From contig NC_090319.1 of NCBI RefSeq assembly GCF_040869045.1, positions 362,035,739 to 362,099,738 on the forward strand: 64,000 nt of DNA. The letters are read 5' to 3'. The notes under the pieces are model-generated. The model was not told the origin of the DNA, ran no database searches, and was given only the letters and a program-made list of their open reading frames with translations. Numbering within the stretch: the stretch's first letter is position 1; each line of letters opens with the position of its first letter. Positions 34,030 through 46,349 of the stretch are shown one piece after another. The stretch is from Eurosta solidaginis (lineage: Eukaryota > Arthropoda > Insecta > Diptera > Tephritidae). The position numbers and the translations under genes are program-made.

Positions 34030-34640
34030 AACAAAACAAGTTAGGATAACATCGGAACCATAATCTGTTAAAATTAAAAAAAAAATCGTAAAATTTTTAT
34101 GGGATAAATATTATAATTACTACCGAATATAAAAATTTCTTCATACAACAATATATGGCTTATATCTAGGCATTCGACATATAACCAATAAACTGAACAA
34201 TCGGTTATATGGGATATATATTATATGCACTACCGATCGTTTTAAAACAACTATGTTAGCTTTATTTGTAAGCATCCTGTGAAATTTCAAGCTTATAGAT
34301 AAGAAAATGAGGAAGAAATTACGGAAATCATGCTATCGGAAAAATCACTTTTATGAGAGATACAAATATGCTATAGTTGTCCGATTCGGTCGGTTACGAC
34401 TAATGATTAATCGGACACCAAAATATACTGCCTCAAAAAATTTCATAAAAAGCAAGTCAATAATTCAGAGCCTAGTTCGCGTTCAAACAGACTAACAGAG
34501 AGACGGACATGGTTATATCAACCCAGCATATCGTCGTAATCATTATGATATATGTACCTCTGGGTGAGTCTATCTTTTCTTTTTTAAGGACTTATATTTT
34601 TGATATTCGGACCAAACTTACGATCAACTGTTTACATGGT
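34030..34640 (+). repeat. possible dispersed repeat, unclassified
   Basis: AT-rich, with GACGGACATGGTTATATCAA near 34502-34521 and repeated TATGGGATATATATTATA-like phrases (34098, 34207). These phrases look TE-like, and a short related phrase (TGTATGGGATATAAATTATA) occurs near 39148. Boundaries and class are unknown. Confidence 0.35.
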
Positions 34641-34689
34641 TATTGCAGGTCAACAAAGCAATTATTTGAAGCATGTTTTCAACATTTGT

Positions 34690-35125
34690 TATAGAGACTT
34701 CATATATGGGAGAGGTGTAGGGTGGTAATGCGAATTCGTATAGAAGTGGGAGTTGAAATGTGAGTAGGAGTTGGAGGGTGAAAGGAATTGGGAGTTGGAG
34801 TGGGATTGGAATTGGGAAAGGGAGATGGAGTGGATTTTTGAGTGAGATTGGGAGTTGGAGTAGAAGTGGAATTGGAAGTGGGAGAGGGGATTTGGAGTGG
34901 GTGTGGGAGTGGGAGTGGTGATGGGATTGGGGGTGGGAGTGGGAGTAGAATGGGAAAGGGGTTTGCGGGTCGGAAGACGATAATTGGAAAGAAGTGTGGA
35001 AAACCGTAAGGATAAAAATGGAAGATAAATAAAAGAGATTGGCATAGAGAAAGAAGACAGGAAGCAAGGATCCCTTTTTAGGTAAAGGAAAACCAGTTTT
35101 CTGGCAGAACAAAATCTGGCGGGTA
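34690..35125 (+). repeat. purine-rich minisatellite, possible decayed Helitron
   Basis: About 250 bp of GGGAGTTGGAGTGGGA-like repeats (34725-34970) followed by GGCAGAACAAAATCTGGCGG near 35103-35122. This resembles the hairpin and 3' end order of Helitrons A and B (GGCAGAAC...TCTGCCGGG). The terminal CTAG is not present. The long minus-strand frames are composition artefacts (S/P/T-rich). Confidence 0.45.
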
Positions 35126-35700
35126 TTTAAACAGACACCCCAATTTTATTTCTCTCACAATGAGCATTTAAGCAAAAGTTCAACTGACTTGTTAAGAAAC
35201 AATTAAAAAACAGTATGCAAAAAATATGAGCAGTAACTCGGCACAGCAAGAGATTTCATATAAAACTTTTAACTCCTTTCTAAAATTCAGGCACTTAAAT
35301 AATCATATTGTTTGCGTGACCTCGATTCAGCTTGACAAGTTGTCCAATTGTCTACTGCCTTTTTTGACTTAACGCAAACACAACTGTCACACAAGTCATA
35401 CTCGCAACTGACGCGAATGCTAACAGCCATGCCACAATTATGACTTCTCCTGCCAAATGTACTTCGCTGCATCGCAGTCTGTTGAAATCAGGGACGGAAA
35501 ATATTTTTTTTTTCGGAGTCGAAAAAGTCCTGGTCAAAAAATTGTCCTAGGTGAAAATGTTTGAGTTCCCAGGTATCCCTATAGCAATATCATGTCGAAT
35601 CATGCATCCTTGTTATTTTTCGAACTTTTTCTATAAAAGTCCACATATAAAAGTAAAATCTGTATTTTTATTTTTTGAGTCCGATAGAACTAGTAAAACT

Positions 35701-35888
35701 CGGACTTTTAAAAATAAAAGTCCGGAAATAAAAGCTAAATCTGGATTTTTATTTTTTAAGGCCAAAATAAACATACCGCTTAATAACAAAGAAACGGCTT
35801 ATCCGAATTAAAAAAATTGTATATTTCGGATAAGCCGTTTCTTTGTTATCAAGCGGGACTTTTATTTTGGCCCAAAAAATAAAAATCC
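35701..35888. repeat. long inverted repeat (foldback)
   Basis: Arms 35743-35807 and 35825-35888 are about 90% complementary, with a perfect inner 25 bp (around ACGGCTTATCCGAA) and a 17-base loop. Just upstream is the perfect palindrome CGGACTTTT-aaaaat-AAAAGTCCG (35701-35724). The AAAAGTCC phrase recurs from 35635. It may be a foldback or MITE remnant. Confidence 0.85.
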
Positions 35889-37371
35889 GAAAATAATTTT
35901 TATCTTGATCCAAATATATTTAAAGTTCAAAATTATTTAATTATTTAATTTATATTAATTTGCAAGGAATTATATTATAAAAGGAATAACAGTTTCAGCC
36001 CCTGGTTGAAATATAAAAAATATGGCGCCCCGTTAAAGTTTTCTGTTATTGTTGTTGTTGCAGATTGCGTGTAAGACACTTCACTTTGCACTTTCGTCAA
36101 CAACGGGAAGAGCATTGAGCATCATCATACGGCTCGTTGCCTTTCGCGCTAACGCCTCATTTCACATGACTTCACTAATTTTTTTTTTTTTTTGTTATTG
36201 TTGTTATATCTATATTTCTTATTTCTTTCTCAAGGCAGTCAACGTTGAACGTTTTAGTGTTTAAGATACCCATGTTGCTTCCATTTGCTTTTACCGTTGT
36301 CTGCAAATGTTGTCAGAGTTGTTTTCTTAGTTGCTTGATTGTTGACTTGTTTTTGTTGCTTAACAGCTCACTGACTGACACTCCCTGACTTGCAGTTTTA
36401 AGTTGATGGGGTTGTTGTTGGTGCGGTTTGCTAAGTAGCCAACGTCTTGAACGCCAACGTTTGTATTGTTTTGATGCCCTGCCAAGTAAGTACAATGTGA
36501 CTGCTGTTTTAATTCTCTGGCTATTGGCCGTTAGGGGGATGGGGTTTCCCTCCTATTCAAGTTTTTCGGTCTTATCATGGCACTTACTTTGGAGAAGTCT
36601 AAACTGCATATGCTTGCAGATACCCCTTACCTTTTTTGTGGAGACTTCAAATGCCTGCGAGCCAAAAGCTTTTGTTTTTTTTTTTTCTTTTGGAATTTTG
36701 CATTTAACATTTTTGCAAATTGCCATTTTCGCCTAATGCAACACGCCACTGAACATATGTTTGGCTTGTAGCATCTCAACCAAAAACAAAAACAACAAAA
36801 AAATTCTTGCTTCAACAAATAAAGAAGCAAATGGAATGAAGTTACATGTGCTGTCTGTCAGTTTGGTGACGCTTTAAGAGATGTTGTTGTTGATGTCGCC
36901 TTATGCAAGTTGTATGCTATATTTAAAGCTATTTTCATTTGCATTTATCTTCAGAAATGTTACCTCAATAATTGTGCGTGTGCTGTTATCTCTGATGCTA
37001 TCTGCTGTGCTAAATAAAAAAATAGGCTTCATGTTAGGTACGTTTATAGATATAATTTCTTCCATCATTCACTTACCATTTTTTTTAGTTCATGCTAATT
37101 GGGTTCACTTATTCAATGAAAATCGACTGAGTTTAAATTTTCCTAATGTCATATAATAGATTACTTACCCCTCCCTCAGATTTTATTGTTGAAGTAATGC
37201 ACAAACAGTCTCCAAAAATTTAGGGGAGTGTAATCGCTGTGGAAAGTCAAATAGTCGGTGCTCCTGGTACTACGACCTGCCGTCACAAGACAGGGTACTA
37301 TTTGTTGGATCCCCTCGAAGTTTCGGTACATCTCAGGCCGTTAACCTTTTCCTCATAAGGCACTTAAGGTT
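35889..37371. other. no supported gene; TTG-rich tracts
   Basis: Contains TTGTTGTTG runs (36045-36060, 36408-36420, 36882-36895) and T runs (36179-36193). The open frames have no motif. Confidence 0.4.
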
Positions 37372-37800
37372 AGGTTAAAGTGGCTGCCTCCGCTGTCCGA
37401 GCGGAGACTCACGTAGGCCGCTGTGGCCCGTTGTGCTACCACGCGGGGGGCCCCTATTTCCTGTTACCCTACATTCGAAGAAGAAGAAAGTTTAGACCTC
37501 ATTGAAGCTAAACCAGCGCGTTTGCCTAATGAAATGCAAGATGTCGTTTGGGTTTATAGATTCGAGCTCCGCAAGGCACCAAAAGGAGTGTCTGTGGAGG
37601 CATTGGTACCTGGTTTTTGACAGTGCGGACAGTGGCACAGATAGTGCTCCACGCTTTCTATCTCCTCCTCGTCCCTAGAGCTGCGGCAGAATTCATTTGT
37701 CTGCAGGCCCATATAGGCAGCGTGAGTGCCCATGAGACAGTGACCTGTAAGAAGGCCCTGCGAAAATATGGGAGAGTTAATTTTTTTTCGAAGCTCAGGA
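37372..37800 (-). pseudogene. jockey/R1-type LINE C-terminus
   Basis: On the minus strand a frame reads GHCLMGTHAAYMGLQTNEFC then RDEEEIESVEHYLCHCPHC (about 37755-37625). This is the cysteine-rich segment near the end of jockey/R1-type LINE proteins. The sequence then decays toward the 3' end, marked on the plus strand by TTAGGTTAAAGTGG (37371 onward). Only about 430 bp remains (5' truncation). The fragment inside the RTE-like LINE at 8836-9105 belongs to the same family. Confidence 0.72.
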
Positions 37801-38934
37801 AGGCCATACCAAGGGATCCTGCGCTATTACAATACTTGAGATATGCGAGTGTAAGCTGGACGATGAATGGTGAGAAATTGCTTGTGTTTGTAAATTAATC
37901 TCCTTTTCTAAACGCTCTAGTTGCGCAGGAATCTACTTAACTTCTGGCGTATGACAGCGAAAGGGGAAAGTAAAATTGAATTAGCAACTAACTCTCCGGG
38001 CCGTATGGACTTCATGTTATCTTAAAACTAGCTTTCCTTTTTTGGAAATATAGCCAAAGTCATATTCATCCCAAAGAGGATAAAAAGCTCTCACATCTCT
38101 TTTAAGAACATAAGGTCCATCATTCTGGTTCGTTTTCTTTAAAAACACGTGCATTTTTATTAATTTTAATATAAGGAGGAGAATTTCTCAACAGGGGCAG
38201 TTCTACAAAAATCGTTCTGCAATCAATTTTAAAATTGATAGAAGGGTCACTTGCGAGCAAAAAAATTGTGGTAGGTGATTGTCTTTACGTACGTTACGAC
38301 AGGGGCTGTTTTTCTAATCTGGCGATTGTACTAGAAGTTAGCGAACTGATTCAGAACCTTGAAAAGGGGTTGGTTATATCGATGGCCTACCAATTCTTAA
38401 CTACAATAATACTATTACATGGGTCCTTTATAAGGTTGCCTGGCTGTCGTGAGTGGTCTGATTTATGCAGATTAACTGGCACCTTTCGCGAAACGGAGCC
38501 CGTACAGCTTTCGCCGAGGTAAAAGACTCTTGAATTTAGGCCACCCTTAACTGAAGGAGTACCGATTATAATGCACGACAGAGCTAAATACCTTAGTTTT
38601 TTTATTTGAAGGCATGGTAGTCATGGAGGATGAATTTAGGGTTAATCGGACAAACGAAAAACGACACTAAAGCGAATAAAAAGTTATGAACGGCATGAAC
38701 AAATTTAAAGTATATTTTAACTTAAAACAAGAAAAAAAGAAGAAAAAAAGTTGGTGTTGAGGTAATTGCGCGTTCTACAACGGAAAAAGTTCGAGCGAAC
38801 TTATATAGTTTAACTCATACTTGCTCAAAGCGAATATGAATATAGCAAAGAAATATGTGCATGCATTAATTTTTTTGATCTCATATTATTTACTTCGACT
38901 TTCATTGGAATATTAAAAAAAAAAAAAAACCAAA
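37801..38934. other. no supported gene
   Basis: A 95-codon plus frame (38235-38522) opens at TTG rather than ATG and has no known motif. Confidence 0.4.
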
Positions 38935-39180
38935 AAAAAAAGAAGTAAGGACGGGACTGTCTTCGGGTGTGCCGAAGACTTCATACCTTTCATGAATGGG
39001 GCTGAACAATAATCTTATCCCATTCGTAATCTCCAAATAATGCGCTGTATAATATAAGAAATATATAGTGAACAGATGTACATACCTAAAAGATTTTAAG
39101 ATAAATATAAAAAAATGGCAAAAAACCCCCTTATCTGAACGATCGATTGTATGGGATATAAATTATATATCATTGTATTG
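38935..39180 (+). repeat. possible dispersed repeat with hairpin head
   Basis: Begins near AAGTAAGGACGGGAC and contains the perfect hairpin GTCTTCGG-gtgtg-CCGAAGAC (38959-38979). It resembles the terminal region of an interspersed repeat; AAGTAAGGA also ends the elements at 22593 and 29646 (minus-strand view). Single copy in the window. Confidence 0.4.
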
Positions 39181-39699
39181 TTAATAAGTCAATCATATAC
39201 ACCTGCTTTAAGCACAGATACCTTACGTATGTTCCCTTCCCACGAGTGTAGTAAAAGTTGTAAAAAGAAAACCTTTTTACCTCAGCTTTGTTCTAGGCCA
39301 ACAATAAAAGTGTTTGTTATGACCAACAAATGATTCATAATTTAAGCAGGTAAAAACGAGTGAAAGCTTTCCGAGAGCGTAAGTTAGTAATAAGAATAGT
39401 GAAGAGAAAGAGAGTATTGAGAGTATATATAATTTTATTACCTCTCTGCAAGTGCGCTCAACGAAACAGCAATCAAAACAAAACTGAGAAGCGCGTATAA
39501 TTGTAATTCTGATTTAACCGCATGTTTTATTTGTTTATACGTAATAAATGTGGTGTTAGAAAAAAAATTATACACGTGCACCTTGACAAAGTACTTTGTT
39601 TAACCTTGGTTACGTAACTATGGAATATTTAAGGCATTTTCTAAGCAGTATTATAATTCATGCATCTTATATAGCATATTAACTATTTATATAAATTAA
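39181..39699. other. no recognised feature
   Basis: AT-rich. Confidence 0.4.
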
Positions 39700-39820
39700 T
39701 GAGCTTAACACCAGTAGATAATAATTGTTATACAATTTTTAGTTTTGGTTTTATTGGGAAAAACTGAGAACAAGGAAATATTTACTGGCATATTGCGATG
39801 GTACCATTTCGAAAACCGCC
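39700..39820 (-). mobile_element. SINE family 2, partial
   Basis: Shares ATTTACTGGCATATTGCGAT and GGTACCATTTC with the copy at 54039-54275, plus the upstream ATGAGCTTAA. The tRNA-like head is missing, so it is 5'-truncated. Confidence 0.65.
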
Positions 39821-40486
39821 ACGTCATCGTCTTAAGTAAAAATTGAATACACCATTAAACATACAAACATATATTTATATAAATGTTTTTTGTCATAAAG
39901 CGTTAACTTATCTCGACATCTTCAAAAGCAAAGTTTAATCATGATTCTCCTGAACATCGTTTTGCCCTTATAGCCATTCCGAAATTTTTTTAATATTATT
40001 GCAAATTCTAAACAAACTTTTCTTTAACAACTTTATATAATTTTTCAAATTGTTTCATTCGCTAAAAACATCAAAGCATGCTGGAGTTTATTAAAAAAAG
40101 GCCAAAGGAAATTTGCCTAAATATGAAGTACCCAGCCTAACATTTATGTCACTGATGAACACACTGTGATGTCCTCAACGATGAGTCGAACGACTTCGGG
40201 TTTAAAGAGGTTAATAAGCTCATTACAAAGATTTATAGCTTCAGAGGGGAATCGTGTTACAAATATGAATGTGTCATACACATATTTAGTAAGCGACCCT
40301 AAGATTCTCATGGAAGTATGGAGTGGGCGGAATAGCTTGTAGTCATATTAATGGTTCGCGAGATGCTTGGGCTAGTACCATAAAGGTGCGTATGTATATC
40401 GGGCAGAGGCTATCAAAGCCTTCGACAAGTGTCTTTATCGTCAATACTACAATAAAAACAGTGGGCTTTTTGCCTAAGTGAGGTTG
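39821..40486. other. no recognised feature
   Basis: No motif or repeat relationship seen. Confidence 0.4.
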
Positions 40487-40545
40487 ACAATTTGCTATAA
40501 GCTTGGTATTGCGCTAGTCAACCCCTTGAATCCCAAGTTTTAAAT
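40487..40545 (-). repeat. fragment of the TTAGAATATACCCGCGG repeat family
   Basis: On the minus strand GGATTCAAGGGGTTG and AAATTGTCAACCTCA match 49615-49985 in order, with worn sequence between. Confidence 0.55.
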
Positions 40546-43500
40546 TCAAAAAGCACATTCGTGCGCATGTGCTTTCTTCCAAGAAGCATGCACATAAACT
40601 GCGAGCTAATCACCCTTTCCAGTTAAGCGCAGCTCATGTGCGTGCACACGTACAGGCAAATACGAACCCTGGCTCATACCCTTTTTGCTATCGTCCTGGT
40701 GCTCACCCACTGTACTACAGATCCTGACTTCAAGTACCAGCGAAAGCAATATAAAAATATTTAAAAAAAACCCGTATTTTTCTTTACGGGTTTTAGAAAA
40801 TACTCCGAGTACATTTTTGTCACGTCAGGCCTCTCTACGAAAATTCATCTGTTTTCAGACGCTGTTCTGAGTTGACCACATTTTTCTTTCCCCTCATACC
40901 ATAAGCGCCTTCTTATCTGCACTACTGGCGTACTATAATTTGGTTTACCTACTCAGAACACATTTCGAGAACAGTACTCTACTGTCTAACAAGCAGATTT
41001 TCTTTTTCTCAATGTTTGCCGGTTTGCAGAGGAAACGTAAACAAAGCTTATGTTTTAAATGATTGAAAACAAACAAAAAAACGCACAAATTAATGTACAT
41101 ATATGAGGGCAGACGATTCACCTGCATATATGCTAAACATAATCCAACAGTTTGAATTCCACTGGTGCCATATACTTTATATTATTTTGGCGCCAATTGC
41201 ATGTTGCTTTCATGTTTCATGTAATGCTAGAAATTTACATTTCTATCTCGCTCTCTCTCTCTCTCTTTATAAACAAACAAAAATTGCTCACATTTACATC
41301 TGAAAGAGAGCGCACATGAAGCTATTCGCTGTTGAAACTCGGTAAACGCGTTCATTCGTGCATTGTAAAGTGCCGCATTTTCGTATTTCCGAATGAGTTA
41401 CCCAAAAACTTAGCGCTAAAATGACAGGACAAAAACGCGAAAGGCTACCAACTCAACTAACCAGTTTGAAACGGTTACTTGTTACGAGCGGTACGGCAGG
41501 ATTTAAAAACGGCAAAATGACTAATCAATTGAAATAATAATGTGAATAAAATATATTTGTGTGTTACTAATGCAACAAAAACAATAAAAAAGTGTTAGTA
41601 TAGAATTTGAATTACTAATGACTTTACTACTACAACTAGGACTGCGTGTGTGACTACTAAGTAATAAATCGATAAGAAATAATGTAAATATTTTGTTAGT
41701 GCTAGAGTTGAGTACGCAATCATATGTATAAAAATACATATACAGGAGTACATGCATGCGTACATATTTACCTGGTTGTGTTATGAAATATAACAAGCTC
41801 AGTTAATATTACTTGTGATTTGTTTAACAAAACGCATATTTAAGGCGGTGGAAGTTGTGAGTTGAAACACAAATATTGTAAATAAGTTTGTATTCGAATA
41901 ATTATGTGAACTATTAAAAAAAATGTTCGTCGTTTTTTCATGATTAATGCATTTAAAATGCCGAAAAAATCGGTTAAGTGAAGTAGAATTTTTCAGTCAG
42001 CAGTTATTGAGTAATGACAACAACAACTACAACAACAACAACATATCTGGTAAACAATAATAATGAACAACACCTGCAAACGACCATTCAAAAGCGAACG
42101 TACAACAGCGATATGATCTAATGACCCATAAATGCTTTGCATGAAATTTTGCAAACGCTCATAACAACCACATATACTTACAAACAAAATACACGCATAT
42201 GCACAAGTATATGAATATACATATATACATATCTATAAACTTATAATGGTTTAAGTCGTGCGATTTTTTTTATGGTTTGATATCTTCATATTACGTATAC
42301 GCCGTGGTGTACCACTTGCTTTTTGCATTACTGTGTGTAGGTATTTATATATGTACATATGTTTGTCTAAGTCTGCACAGACCTTCTTTCAAGGCGGCAA
42401 TTTCGCTAAGTATTTTGACCCCTTTCTGTTGCGCCATAGTGGCAGAAGCAGCAACATGCTTCAAATCAATCGAGCGCAAAGTCTTAACCTTTGTGGGTAT
42501 TTCGCATGGCATGTCAGTCACTTCGCATGACATGGCAATAATTTCGTATTCATACAAGAATATTTTAAGAAATGAAATAAATGAAAATGTGCAAAAATAT
42601 TTTAAGTTGTAAATGTGTGTGGTTTATTAAGTCGACACATACATTCAAATTGATGTTGAAATTACATGCTATAATGATACGATTTTTTTGGCAATAAAAA
42701 GTGAAAGTGTAATGGGTGTTTTGTTTTAGAGTTGAAGAAATTGTTGTGTAAAGTTTAAATTACTTTAAAAACAGGGAAAGCAAATATATTTTTTGGAGAA
42801 ATAATTCTTGGGATCATTTTTATGAAGATTACCTCGTATTAAGATCCAATCTTCATGCTTTCTAGTAGTTTTTTATTTATTTTGTTTCCAAAATATTTAT
42901 AAAAGTAGCAACAAATAATTAATAATAATAATTAAAGGTCATAGCCAATAGCCACAATTAATGTGAGCCAGAATCTTACTTACAACTAAACAATAGCGTA
43001 CGGAAATTCAATGAATATAAGATATATATATTCAAGGCAGCTACTTTAACAAGCGTGTATAATTAAAAAGTTAAAATTTCAAAAGGTATTTACTGCCTTT
43101 TGCTGATCTCAAGCTATTTTTCACTAACTGCCGAATATCTATGTACAGACGTGGTCAGTGCTGAAGCGTATTTTCTTGTAGAGAAGAGGACTACTTAGCA
43201 AAATCACCCTGTAGATCTGCTATCCTGCCACCAAGCAGAATTCTTATACCCGAATATATCCAACATTGTAAACTCGATACCTTTAGAAATATCCACCGTA
43301 AAGGCTTGATAATAAATGGGCTTGGTAATAAGTCCACGAAAAAGTATTATCTAGGGCGCTCTAAATAAATTCAAGCAAGCATAATTTTACGTAGTTTCTT
43401 AATTGCTTCATAACAAATAAAATCAAAACAAACAAAAAACACCAACATAAACTTAAAAGCTCTAAACTTTAATAAAAGCAAGGGGGCTCTATTGTCTCTG

Positions 43501-43884
43501 TTTGGTAAAAATTTCTTTGGACAAGGACTTAGTGCACTTTACCCAATTCATAAAAAAATTTAAATGTTTATTAGCGATGGCGCAAAATTCCAAAAAACTT
43601 TTGAAGTATGTCATATTCCGGCGAATTCCTTTGATGTGGTTGTGTCGTTAGTTTTTTTTCGTGTTATAACTACATTCTACCATCTAGCGGTCATCTCAGC
43701 TTTGGGCTTTGGGCGTCGAAATATGTTTTAATTTTACAAATTTGATGCCACAATACTTCCTTCTGTATAAAAGTGCATAAATCTATATAGTTTTATGACA
43801 ATTTGTACTAAAGAGAGTATAGCTTTAAATTAAAGAAATAAGTACTTTAAATTATACACAAATTTTTGTACAATAAATAAGTTT
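40546..43884. other. no supported gene; simple repeats
   Basis: Contains a (CT)n run (41248-41267), a CAACAACAA tract (42017-42042) and many short frames. A minus-strand frame at 42345-42557 is listed separately as a weak exon candidate. Confidence 0.4.
42345..42557 (-). other. weak candidate host exon
   Basis: A 70-codon minus frame includes KVKTLRSIDLKHVAASATMA and KGVKILSEIAALKEGLCRLR. It has amphipathic, coiled-coil-like spacing and less biased composition than neighbouring frames. There is a possible donor at AAG|GTCTGT near 42385, but no clear acceptor. The first codon is TTG, so it is not a complete gene. I do not recognise the protein, and it may be chance. Confidence 0.15.
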
Positions 43885-44665
43885 CTCGAGTTGAAGATGA
43901 GTTGAAAGTTAATTCTAAATATTTTTGGAACTATGTTCGTGCAAAGAAAGGTTGTTCTGACATACCAACCTGTGTTAAATTTAATGGCATTTGCTCTAAT
44001 AGTTTAAATAGCGAATAATTTTGATAACAGTTATCTTACTGATAGCCCCAAACCCTTAGATTGAAACCGATATTATCTTGGGTATATGTTCCTTACAGTC
44101 CTCAATCAAAAATGATGTATATTGACTGTACTCTTTTTTATTTAAGAAGTATAGTATTTGTTTCGTATTGTGTTTGCCATTGTGCCACATTTTCGATATT
44201 TCGCTATCGACTGGAGTTTTTGTTAATCGTCGTATATCACCCCTATCTCCAAGTCTGGCAATAAAAATGAAGTAAAGAATTACAGGCCAATATCTAACAG
44301 TCAACATGTTCAAAACTTTTTGAAAAGGTAGTTAAAAATAATTTATCATTCGCCATCAATAGAATAATCGACCCATGTCAGCATGGTTTTAATGCAGGAC
44401 GTTCCACTGTCACAAATCTGGCTGTTTTCTCTCAGTTTTGTGTCTTTGCGTTTAAAGGTGGATGTCAAGTTGACACCATATATACGGATTTTTCTAAGGC
44501 TTTTGACACGTTTTCGCATAAATTACTTCCGTAGAAATTTGCAAACATGGGCTTTCACTCAAGCTTTCTCTCGTGGCTAAAATTGTATTTGGAAAATAGA
44601 ATATATTTTGTTGAAATCGAGAAAACTAAGTTTTATGAATTCTCAGCAAACTCGGGTGTCTAAGC
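43885..44665 (+). pseudogene. CR1/jockey-group LINE pol, upstream part
   Basis: Reads YFWNYVRAKKGCSDIPT (about 43918-43970, endonuclease-RT linker), then a broken stretch with KNYRPIS (44276-44300). After that GFNAGRSTVTNLAVFSQF (about 44384-44437) and YTDFSKAFDTFSHKLL (44480-44527) form the RT fingers, ending at ANSGV near 44660, just before the SGVPQGS block would finish. The reading resumes at 45345 after unrelated sequence containing a tRNA-derived SINE. Stops and frameshifts occur throughout. Confidence 0.82.
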
Positions 44666-44734
44666 TTTGGGCAATTGAGGGCGAGCAGTTTAATAAGAGT
44701 TATAAATGAGTAATTTTATGTGCTTGTAAGCGTA

Positions 44735-45290
44735 TGAGTCGTGGCACAGTGGCTGACGTACCCGACCAAACGCCCGGGGTTGCGGGTTCAACTCCCACCA
44801 AGTATTCCCTTTTTTTTTAATTTATAAATTATTATTATTAATGGACTGTATTGAGTATATGGGGTTTTTGATTTAATGTATTCCATTTATTGAGTTGGGT
44901 AGTTTTAGTGTTATTGGTGTATTTAAGTCATGGGAGGATGCATAGCATCAGTACACCTTTATTTATTTATTTGTGTTTATTTTAAGGGATTCAGTTTATT
45001 AAGTTGGGTAGTTTTAGTGTTATTGGTGTGTTTAAGTCATGGGAGGATGCATAGCATCAGTACACCTTTTATTTATTTAATTTGGGGCGAGCGTTGGGCA
45101 CTCTGAGGTTTCGCTCTAATGAGCCACCTCATCTTCTATTTGAAGAACCCCTTCAAAGTGTGATATGGAGGCGAGCACTGGGCTCTGATGTATTAGCATA
45201 CCATCCGAAGAACCTCGATTTTAATTAAAAAACTCAAACTATGTCTTTAGAATATTTCACTAACCAGTTGAGAATTACAAGCACACTCAA
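44735..45290 (+). mobile_element. tRNA-derived SINE, family 3, with internal duplication
   Basis: The head has GTGGCACAGTGGCTGACG (A-box region) and GCGGGTTCAACTCCC (B-box region, about 44783-44797), followed by a T run. The body holds a 109-bp tandem duplication. The stretch near 45237-45285 recurs inverted at 48525-48572, so the right part may be another repeat. It lies between two halves of a LINE reading. A TSD was not found, and the right boundary is approximate. Confidence 0.6.
44893..45075 (+). repeat. 109-bp tandem duplication
   Basis: AGTTGGGTAGTTTTAGTGTT begins at 44893 and again at 45002. The repeated block runs through GGATGCATAGCATCAGTACA with one substitution, followed by ATTTATTTA in both. 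Confidence 0.92.
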
Positions 45291-45344
45291 TGGCTACTGA
45301 AACAAACGAACGAAAAATGTTCATAGTTTAAGTCGCTTAAACAT

Positions 45345-46345
45345 CGGGTATACCACAAGGTAGCATCCTTGATCCATTTTTGTTCTTAATGTTTATTAAT
45401 AATGTTGGCTCATGCATAAACAATTCGAATTATTTGCTTTATGCTGACGACTTAACTCTTTCGGAGAGTCTCCTGTACTTCTAATGCATTGCGTCCGCAA
45501 GAAGATTGTAATACTATTAATAATTGGGTCTTTCAAAATAAACTGCGACTCAATATTATAAATGCTGTCACATAACGTATACTCTGCCTACGAATATGCT
45601 CTCCTTCGTGTATGCGATTTCAAATGTAAATTTGCGTCAGTAAATGAGTTTCCGATCTTGGCGTAATTTTTGGCTCAACTTTTACTCTTGGCAATCACGT
45701 AAACTTTATCCTACCAAATGCTTATACCAGCTAAGCTTTGTTGCGACGATATGCTAAAGATTTCAAGGAACCATATCCTATACAACGTTTTTGTGCGTTT
45801 AAAGCTAGAGTATGCTTCAGTAATCTGGGATCCGATAAACTCTTCACACTCTTTAAGAATTTTAAGAATTCAATTTCAGTTCAAACGATTTGCTCTTCAA
45901 TCTCTACACTTTTTTAATCGCCTGCCATTTTACAATGCTAGATGCATGCTTAACAATATCTTGCCACTTGAAGCTAGGGGTGTTTTTCAAAATGTAATGT
46001 TTGTTTTTGACATAATATCCGGTACCAGTGATTGTTCAGAACTACTTGGGTAGTTGACTTTCAATGTCCCTAACAGAAGTCTCGGGTTTCAAAGTACATT
46101 CCGCGTTGAAGCGCTGCGTTCGAATTACTTCAGTTTCGCACCTCTTCTAATAGGTTTGTAGAATTTAATCGCCTATCCAAAAGCCTTAATCTGGTCTTTG
46201 CCATGCCAAGGTCTCTGTTTTTAAGCACGCATTGTGTTTTGTTACTTATCTCAGTAATCCTCACTTTAAAATTATTAAACTAGTACTAAGTTAACCTGTA
46301 ATCTAGTCAGTAAGGTTGTTACCATTTGGCTTAATAAAGATAAAA
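45345..46345 (+). pseudogene. CR1/jockey-group LINE pol, downstream part
   Basis: Resumes with TSGIPQGSILDPFLFLMFIN (about 45345-45400) and LLYADDLTLS (about 45435-45465), so the catalytic YADD is intact. The thumb reads KLEYASVIWDP (about 45805-45835) in the 111-codon open part 45718-46053, and the C-terminus decays to about 46260. The 3' end is near TAAAATGAAATATTAAATAA (about 46340-46360). Frameshifts near 45480 and 45700 prevent translation. Confidence 0.82.
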
Positions 46346-46349
46346 TGAA

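Noticed and set aside
34624..35112. 162- and 118-codon minus-strand frames rich in S, P, T, H
   Set aside because: They are translations of a purine-rich minisatellite, which stays open in several frames because of its composition.
38235..38522. 95-codon plus-strand frame
   Set aside because: Opens at TTG, no motif, no conserved neighbour.
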